Assembly (NCBI GenBank): GCA_028868305.1
Contig: JAGWUS010000029.1
Coordinates: 1 to 49,017 of the forward strand
DNA: 49,017 bases
Direction of reading: 5' to 3'
Origin: Burkholderiales bacterium
GTDB taxonomy: Bacteria > Pseudomonadota > Gammaproteobacteria > Burkholderiales > Burkholderiaceae_C
The notes beneath the pieces were generated by a model that had not been told where the DNA came from, ran no database searches, and was given only the letters and a program-made list of their open reading frames with translations. The first letter of the stretch is position 1, and the number at the start of each line of letters is the position of its first letter. Of the stretch, positions 43,986-49,017 are shown piece by piece. Both the position numbers and the translations under genes were made by a program.

Positions 43986-44696
43986 TTAGTCTGTCGCTAC
44001 GCGCTCCAGCGCCTGGGGGTTGATGCGGGGGCAGTCTGCCCCTTCCACCAGCCAGCCATTGCGTTTGAATTCGGCAAATACGCGGCTTACCGTTTCCACC
44101 GTCAGGCCCAGCAGCGCCGCAATATCCTCACGCATCAGGTGATGGCATTCTGTGCGGTGCGGATCAATCGCCACCAGTAACAGAAAACGCGCCACGCGCG
44201 CATGCGAACTGCCGGTGGACAGCTGGGTGATCACCATATCAGCGTCGTCCAGACTGTTTTGCCAGCGGCGCATAAGAGCGGTATGCAACGCCGGGTTGCG
44301 GCCTTCAAGCTGGGTAATGACTTCCACCGGAATGCGGCACAGGTCGGTGTCGCTCACGGCTTCGGCGCAGTGGTGGTAGTGCGTGTTGACCAACACCTCC
44401 ATGCCAATCACGCTGCCCGATTTGAGCAGGCGCACAATGCGCCGCGTGCCATTGGGTGCGTAGTGCACCAGGCGCACCAGCCCCTTGCGAACGGTGAACA
44501 CGGCATCGCCCACCTCGCCTTCGTGGTACAGGCTGGATTTGGCTGCCAGACGCAGGTTATCTACCGGGCGCAGCAGGTCGCCCAACTCGCGCTCCTGTAG
44601 CTCGGAAAACAGCATGGTCCCGCGAATATCGCAGTGCTGGCAGTCGGACCGGCCTACCCAGGTGGCATCGGTGCAATAAGACATCGGCGATTTCAT
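43986..44696 (-). CDS. FNR/CRP-family transcriptional regulator
   Basis: A 236-residue regulator with cysteines at its N-terminus (C8, C19 and C22 in SDCQHCDIRG), a cyclic-nucleotide-type beta roll (about 45-130) with C120 in DLCRIP at the place of FNR Cys122, a dimer helix, and a winged helix (about 185-215). Its recognition helix has E201, S204 and R205 (VETVSRVF), the FNR DNA-reading set. The fourth N-terminal cysteine position of E. coli FNR (Cys29) is Met here, but C8 could replace it. It may thus hold an oxygen-sensitive iron-sulfur cluster. Start codon uncertain (44696 or 44684). A perfect FNR box lies 239 bases upstream. Confidence 0.88.
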   Translation of the reverse strand: MKSPMSYCTDATWVGRSDCQHCDIRGTMLFSELQERELGDLLRPVDNLRLAAKSSLYHEGEVGDAVFTVRKGLVRLVHYAPNGTRRIVRLLKSGSVIGMEVLVNTHYHHCAEAVSDTDLCRIPVEVITQLEGRNPALHTALMRRWQNSLDDADMVITQLSTGSSHARVARFLLLVAIDPHRTECHHLMREDIAALLGLTVETVSRVFAEFKRNGWLVEGADCPRINPQALERVATD

Positions 44697-44934
44697 GCCC
44701 GCCAGCATACCCGCACTCGGACAAAAAAGTTCGTAGCTATCTGCTCTTGCCCGCGCCGCTCCCCGTATCGGGTGTGCGGTCACGGGTCTGGTCTTTGTCC
44801 TGCGACATCACCACAGTGGACGTACCCAGCCTGTATCCATCAATCACGGCAGGCGCGCACTGTCATTGCGATTTGTCAATCCGAACAACGAGGCAACACA
44901 AATCAAGCAAGCGCTTGGTGAAATTGTTTTGAAC
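44697..44934. other. Gap between the divergent FNR-type and sorting-tail genes
   Basis: 238 bases with no gene. No stable hairpin or repeat of note is seen. The sequence becomes AT-richer toward the FNR box at its right end, where the promoter of the next gene should lie. A short hydrophobic frame on the plus strand has no ribosome site. Confidence 0.4.
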
Positions 44935-44948
44935 TTGATGTTTATCAA
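44935..44948 (+). promoter_or_regulatory. Perfect FNR box
   Basis: TTGATGTTTATCAA equals the FNR/ANR consensus TTGAT-N4-ATCAA at all ten defined bases. It lies 80 bases before the ATG of the exported Asp-box protein, a distance that allows class II activation with a leader of about 40-50 bases. The FNR-type regulator encoded next door is the obvious candidate to bind it, possibly also controlling itself. Confidence 0.85.
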
Positions 44949-45028
44949 TGTGCCATGAATCATTTAATTGCAAAGTGAAACCACGGGGGGTATGCGCCCC
45001 GGTCGATTTTATTAACGGAGGAAAACAT

Positions 45029-47101
45029 ATGAAACTCAAGTTGACAGCGGGCAAAACGGCCTTGGCCATTGCCGCCGGCACGGTGGCGACGGCAGCCATT
45101 GCGGCGACGATATTGCAATTGACGGCACCAGTGGTGGTGTCGACCACCAGCGGCACCAACGCTTACAAGGCAAAGATGGGCTGGATCTCCTATAAAACGG
45201 ACACAGACCCCACCAAGACCAAATATGACGTTCAAGCGCAGATCATGGTCTACGCAGACGGCCCTGCTGGCGCACAGGACATTTACGTGGCGCGCTCTAC
45301 AGACAACGGCGCAACTTGGTCACAACAGCGCGTTACAAGCAATGGCGGTCATCCAGTTGCCACTGTTGCGGGCACTCCTGTGAGTTATACCGCTACCAAC
45401 AACAAACCAAACATCTATGTCGCACCACTCGGTGTTTTAACCGGGATCGCTCCCAATCAGGTTGGTGCCAATGCGCTTGTGACGTGGACTAGCACCGACT
45501 GCACCGACACTGGCAATTCTCCAGGCGACATCGCGGGTCCCCCCAGCGCCCAAAAAAATAACACCACATTGGTGCCGAACCAGCCCTATATGTGCCTGTG
45601 GACAGCGCGGTCCGTTGACGGTGGCATTAGCTGGGTCAAGCAACGGCTCACTGATGGTTCGCTGGATGCCGATGAGGATGTGCCCGCCGGCTATGTCAAA
45701 TACACATCAGACACAGCATCCACGGGCGGGTTCGCGATCAGCTACCAGGCTGACCCGGCCGGACTGAAACCTGGCGAGGCAGAAGGCCCGGGTGATGGTG
45801 CTTCTGGTGCGGCCGTGAACCCCGGAACCAACATCTGGTACACCTTCCTGAGTAAAGCAGCTTTCGAAAACGTTGCAACACCATTTCCCCCACCCACCGT
45901 CGTCAGCAACAACACAGGTACTGCTTCGGGGGATCCAGGTGCATCGCGGGCCAATCTGGCCATCAGCGGTGGCACCGCCGTATTGGCCTATGAAGAAACC
46001 AAAGGTGGCGGCAGCAGTGGCAAGCAGATCATCTACCACAGCTTCCCCTATGCGACACCCGATAACAACAGCGCGGGTACCGTCATCAGCAACCCTGCCA
46101 ACAGCGCACGCCGCGTTCGCTTCCTGCTGCAAGGCAAAGAGGCGTTTGCCAACAGCTTGGACGACGCGGGTATCACGCCAACAACCAAGGGGGTTCACGT
46201 GATGCTTCTGTGGCGCGAAACCAGCTTGACAACGGCAGCAGCGGCCTCTGATGTGATGATGTTGCGTGGTATCAAGGACACCGTGGCGCGCCCCGCCATC
46301 ACTGGCGTGCGCCTTGCATCTACTGGCTTCTTGCCGACCGATATCGAACCGTACACAGCAGCGAAGAATCTGAGCGACCCGACCGCTAACTTGGGCAACG
46401 ATGACAACGCATTAGCCCAGCGCGGCGTGCTGCGCGGTGAGTTTGCAGCGATTGCTTACGACCGTACACCCAACAAGACGCAGGCGGATCTGTACCAGAA
46501 CACCTACAACTTCTTCATCACCCGCTCCAGCGATGGTGGTGATACTTGGACTGCTGGAACCAACATGTCCAACATCACCAACAACGCGATTCGTGTCGTG
46601 GAGCCGCGCCTGGTGGGCACTCCTGGCACGATCAAGTTGCCCAATGCGGCGGCCACGTCCGATGTGTCTGATGTGCAAAACCCTAACACCCTTCTTGTAT
46701 CTTGGGGCACAGAGACCAATGAGCTCGTGAGTAAACCTTTAAACATCTTCCTGACCCGCAGTACCGACAAGGGCGCAACCTACGAAACGGTGCAAAAACT
46801 GGCTGGCGATGATGGTGTGACCGTACGGGCCTCCGAAGCCCAACTGCGCTCGCCACCTGACGGCAAAACAATTGGTGCTTTGTGGATGCAAAGCAATGAT
46901 GGGACGCAAAGCACTCCTCCTGTGACGACTGATGTGGTGTACCGCAACGGCACAGAAGGAACAGAAGTGGTTCCCACAAACAACGGCGGTGGCGGTTGCA
47001 CCGCCGCCACCGGTGACACGCCTTTTGATCCGGTACTGCCAATGCTCGCAGCCGCGGGTCTGGCTGCCATGGGTCTGCGCCGACAGCGTCGTAACCCATA
47101 A
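45029..47101 (+). CDS. Exported Asp-box (BNR-like) protein with JDVT-CTERM-like sorting tail
   Basis: A 690-residue secreted protein. An N-terminal signal helix (KTALAIAAGTVATAAIAATI) leads to a long beta-rich body holding four Asp-box motifs of sialidase-like propellers: STDNGATW, SVDGGISW, SSDGGDTW and STDKGATY. The C-terminus has a Gly-rich Cys motif (GGGGCTA), FDPVLPMLAAAGLAAMGL and a basic end, the form of JDVT-CTERM-type sorting signals that are cut and anchored by a dedicated membrane protease. A GGAGG site precedes the ATG, and the open frame further up is not coding. FNR box upstream. No sialidase catalytic set was recognised. Function unknown. Confidence 0.8.
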   Translation: MKLKLTAGKTALAIAAGTVATAAIAATILQLTAPVVVSTTSGTNAYKAKMGWISYKTDTDPTKTKYDVQAQIMVYADGPAGAQDIYVARSTDNGATWSQQRVTSNGGHPVATVAGTPVSYTATNNKPNIYVAPLGVLTGIAPNQVGANALVTWTSTDCTDTGNSPGDIAGPPSAQKNNTTLVPNQPYMCLWTARSVDGGISWVKQRLTDGSLDADEDVPAGYVKYTSDTASTGGFAISYQADPAGLKPGEAEGPGDGASGAAVNPGTNIWYTFLSKAAFENVATPFPPPTVVSNNTGTASGDPGASRANLAISGGTAVLAYEETKGGGSSGKQIIYHSFPYATPDNNSAGTVISNPANSARRVRFLLQGKEAFANSLDDAGITPTTKGVHVMLLWRETSLTTAAAASDVMMLRGIKDTVARPAITGVRLASTGFLPTDIEPYTAAKNLSDPTANLGNDDNALAQRGVLRGEFAAIAYDRTPNKTQADLYQNTYNFFITRSSDGGDTWTAGTNMSNITNNAIRVVEPRLVGTPGTIKLPNAAATSDVSDVQNPNTLLVSWGTETNELVSKPLNIFLTRSTDKGATYETVQKLAGDDGVTVRASEAQLRSPPDGKTIGALWMQSNDGTQSTPPVTTDVVYRNGTEGTEVVPTNNGGGGCTAATGDTPFDPVLPMLAAAGLAAMGLRRQRRNP

Positions 47102-47107
47102 GAAAAA

Positions 47108-47123
47108 AGGGGCTTCAGCCCCT
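47108..47123 (-). terminator. Hairpin after the sorting-tail gene (T run on the minus strand)
   Basis: AGGGGC-TTCA-GCCCCT. On the plus strand no T run follows, while on the minus strand six T residues follow at once, so it is a classic terminator for leftward transcription, although no minus-strand gene lies just to its right. Confidence 0.55.
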
Positions 47124-47130
47124 GCCAAAT

Positions 47131-47162
47131 GAAAGCGCCGCCTGGCAGCAGGCCGCGCTTTC
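47131..47162. repeat. Long imperfect inverted repeat
   Basis: GAAAGCGC-C-GCCTG and CAGGC-C-GCGCTTTC pair over 14 positions with one mismatch and a four-base loop. It lies between two exported-protein genes, 37 bases before the next ATG, and may reduce read-through. Confidence 0.55.
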
Positions 47163-47198
47163 CAGTTTCTCAACATATGAATGGTTATAGGAGAACCC

Positions 47199-47957
47199 AT
47201 GACAACACCATTTGCATTACACAGGCCGGTACTGGGCTGGCGCGCTGCCTGCCTGTCGGCCGCATCGGCGGTTGCCTTGACACTGGCGGGCTGCGGCTCT
47301 TCCGGCAGCAGCGGCAGCGGCAGCGTCCCCAGCATCATTGAAGCCTTTATTGACACCCAGGCGACGCAGGTCGGCGGTGCTACGCAGGCTGTCGCCTTGT
47401 ACAACGACGGCACGGCAGACTGGACGCTGTACAGCATGGCCAACCGCTTTGCGGCAACCCCGGTTGGCACGGATTCCGCTGTGATCAAAGCGGCGGTGAA
47501 AGAAATCGTGGCACCGGGATATATCCAGCACATCACGGTGATCAAGAACTATGCTGGCAAGAACTATGCTTTGCTGTCGATGGGCGGCAAGGGCATTGGC
47601 GTGGTGGACATTACCAACGCAGCGGCCCCGGCCTATCTGCGCACCATGACCGTGGACTACACATCGCCCGCGTATACCTACTCCGACGGTGGTGGCACGA
47701 TATTTAAACTTGCTAGCGCTGCACACACATCGGGTTCTATCAGTGACGTGCTGGTGGACGACAAAGGCACGATCAACGACACGACCGACGACCAGTTGCT
47801 GATCGCCAATGCGTCCTTTGGACTCCAGCAGACCAAGCTGTCCAACCTGATGGATGCCACCGCCAGTGGCGTGCTCCCGGTTGACGGTGCACAGACCTGG
47901 ACGCTCAAGTACTCCGGCGAGAATCCGAACGGAGGCCCACTTAGGAGTTATCCGTAA
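47199..47957 (+). pseudogene. LVIVD-type lipoprotein, truncated by the insertion element
   Basis: The first 248 codons of an exported lipoprotein (lipobox LAGC, Cys32). The body has a beta-propeller repeat of the LVIVD kind (YALLSMGGKGIGVVDITNAAAPAYLRTMTV) and an Asp-rich turn DDKGTINDTTDD. After codon 248 the frame runs into the IS end and stops after RSYP. The rest of the propeller is not found on the other side of the element. A good AGGAGA site precedes the ATG. Follows the sorting-tail gene by 97 bases, so the two may be partners at the cell surface. Confidence 0.8.
47941..47943. repeat. Target site duplication, left (TTA)
   Basis: TTA next to the left inverted repeat, repeated at 48875-48877. 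Three bases only, but fits IS5-family insertion. Confidence 0.6.
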
Positions 47958-48874
47958 ATAATATTGACAGGTAGACTGATCTTTCGCAAGGTGATGATGG
48001 CGGCGGCCAGATGGTTAAGCGCGAGAAACGTGTGCTCCAGCTTTTCGTAGCGCACGAGCAGCTTGCGAAATCTGTTGAACCACCCATGGCATGCCTCCAC
48101 CACCCAGCGGCGCGCCTTCTTCTGCGGATTGCGTTTCTTGCGCTCTGCCTCGCTCTTGCGGCCCACTACATGCGGGATATAGCCGTGGGCCAGCATGATC
48201 TTCATGGCGTTCTTTCCCCGGTAGCCGGCATCAGCGCATAGGTGCTTGCTGCGTCGCTGCTTGGGTGTGGGGCGCTTGATCATGCAGGACGCCAGCACGG
48301 CCTCAAGTTGCGTCACGTCGTGCGCGTTGGCCCCGGTCACGACGAGTGACAACGGGGCGCCACGCCCGTCCACCAGCAGGTGACGCTTGCTGCCCTTTTT
48401 TCCCCCGATCCGTCGGGTTGCGCCCCACAGCCTCTTGCGCCAGTGGCGCCTTGAACATGGCCCCATCAATGCTTTGCCAGCGCCAGGCAACGCCTTCAAA
48501 ATCATCGTACTCAGCAAGGCCTGCACGCCACAGGTTCTCAAAGAACCCGGCCTTGGACCACAGCATGAACTTCTGATGGATCGCGCTGGCGCTGCCGAAG
48601 CGCTCAGCAGGCAATGCCTTCCATTGGCAGCCAGTGCGCAGCACATACATGATGGCCTCAAACACCAGCCGTGGCGGTTTGGTCGGGCGGCCCGCTCCGG
48701 CTGCGCGCTTGTACTGCTTGTCAGGATCGCGCGCAGGCTGTGGCACCAGCGGCTCCACCCGGCTCCAGAACTCGTCCGTCACTTCCCACGAATTGGCATG
48801 CGCCTTGGCCATCTACACCTCCTGCGCCGCATCACGGGCGACTCAGGAGCATAGTTTAATTTACGGATAGATCC
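47944..48874. mobile_element. IS5-family insertion sequence
   Basis: A 931-bp element. The ends GGAGTTATCCGTAAAT (left) and, inverted, GGATCTATCCGTAAAT (right) differ at two of the first 16 bases. TTA flanks both sides. It encodes a DDE transposase in two overlapping frames on the minus strand. Gene layout and product match the IS427-like group of IS5. It interrupts the LVIVD-type lipoprotein gene. Confidence 0.88.
47948..48812 (-). CDS. IS5-family DDE transposase in two frames
   Basis: Frame A (48812 to 48303) encodes the DUF4096-type front (LVFEAIMYVLRTGCQWKALP and SIDGAMFKAP with the first Asp). Frame B (about 48410 to 47948) encodes the rest, with LLVDGRGAPLSLVVTGANAHD, the second Asp in LCADAGYRGK, and the Glu in VVEACHGWFNRFRKLLVRYE. 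The frames are joined at a G5-A6-G3 run (48393-48406). The step needed is +1 (or -2), so this is either programmed frameshifting or a frameshift mutation. Joined product about 287 residues. The stop overlaps the left inverted repeat. Confidence 0.85.
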
Positions 48875-49017
48875 TTAGTGTTGGGAAGGTTCTCTGGATT
48901 CGCCGTGGGGGGACTCTTCCGACTCCTGCATCAGCAGGAGGTGGTCGTCATCAATCTGGCCGGTGAGCAGCTTGTACAAGTCCAGCAACAAAATGGGAGC
49001 ACCGAACACAGAAAACA
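48875..49017 (-). CDS. C-terminal end of an unidentified protein (5' part outside window)
   Basis: 46 codons of a frame open to the window edge and ending at TAA (48875-48877), which is also the right target duplication. A hydrophobic stretch (VFGAPILLLDLYKLL) is followed by an acidic, polar tail (GQIDDDHLLLMQESEESPHG). It could be the last helix and tail of a membrane protein. No family can be named from this fragment. Confidence 0.55.
   Translation of the reverse strand, partial: FSVFGAPILLLDLYKLLTGQIDDDHLLLMQESEESPHGESREPSQH

Noticed and set aside
44948..45028. Earlier start for the sorting-tail protein at 44948
   Set aside because: It would begin at the FNR box and place non-signal residues before a good signal peptide. 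GGAGG lies directly before 45029.

Overview
The window is a chromosomal segment of a betaproteobacterium, most likely a Comamonadaceae member close to Rhodoferax. This is inferred from the gene order rnpA-rpmH-dnaA-dnaN-gyrB, the kdsD-kdsC-lptC block, the type II secretion cluster, the high GC, and two families of short dispersed repeats that I associate with this family. No database search was possible, so the genus is a guess.

Layout. 1-8.5 kb: metX-metW (minus) behind a SAM-II-type riboswitch and terminator; a glutamine-synthetase-like gene with an SRPBCC partner, divergent from amtB, which has a sigma-54 promoter; a glycine-rich RRM protein whose ribosome binding site can be paired away in a 5' hairpin; an SDR enzyme; and the lptC-kdsC-kdsD envelope genes. 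8.5-11.2 kb: a Kef-type antiporter and apt (plus). 11.2-16 kb: a hypothetical gene, mnmE, yidC, yidD, rnpA and rpmH (minus). 16-21.5 kb: dnaA, dnaN and gyrB (plus), with DnaA boxes in front of dnaA.

21.6-26.1 kb holds a four-gene minus-strand operon: a DUF6502-type protein, a DUF5666-type lipoprotein, a lipoprotein that fuses a beta-rich domain to a cytochrome c, and a Tat-exported flavocytochrome-c-sulfide-dehydrogenase-like flavoprotein. Its substrate is unknown, and it is one of the two best candidates for an undescribed system. 26.4-31.5 kb: small DUF2789 and YjdM/PhnA-type genes, then a 688-residue protein whose C-terminal half looks like cyanobacterial acyl-ACP reductase with its NADPH motif and catalytic cysteine (the second strong candidate), an infA paralogue, hypotheticals and a DUF1624 membrane protein.

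31.5-44 kb is a general secretion (type II) cluster: gspC divergent from gspG-H-I-J-K-L-M-N-D-E, then a lower-GC insert (alpha/beta hydrolase, remnant of a winged-helix regulator, small hypothetical), then gspF. Two copies of an 80-bp repeat with a covarying stem sit before gspH and gspJ. 44-49 kb: an FNR-family regulator, a perfect FNR box, an exported Asp-box protein with a JDVT-CTERM-like sorting tail, an LVIVD-type lipoprotein cut off by an IS5-family element with a TTA target duplication, and the tail of an unidentified minus-strand gene.

How the parts fit: the methionine genes probably respond to SAM and amtB to nitrogen through RpoN. The type II system could export folded proteins, perhaps including Tat substrates such as the flavoprotein. 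The FNR box ties the sorting-tail protein to low oxygen. These links are inferences from sequence and position only.
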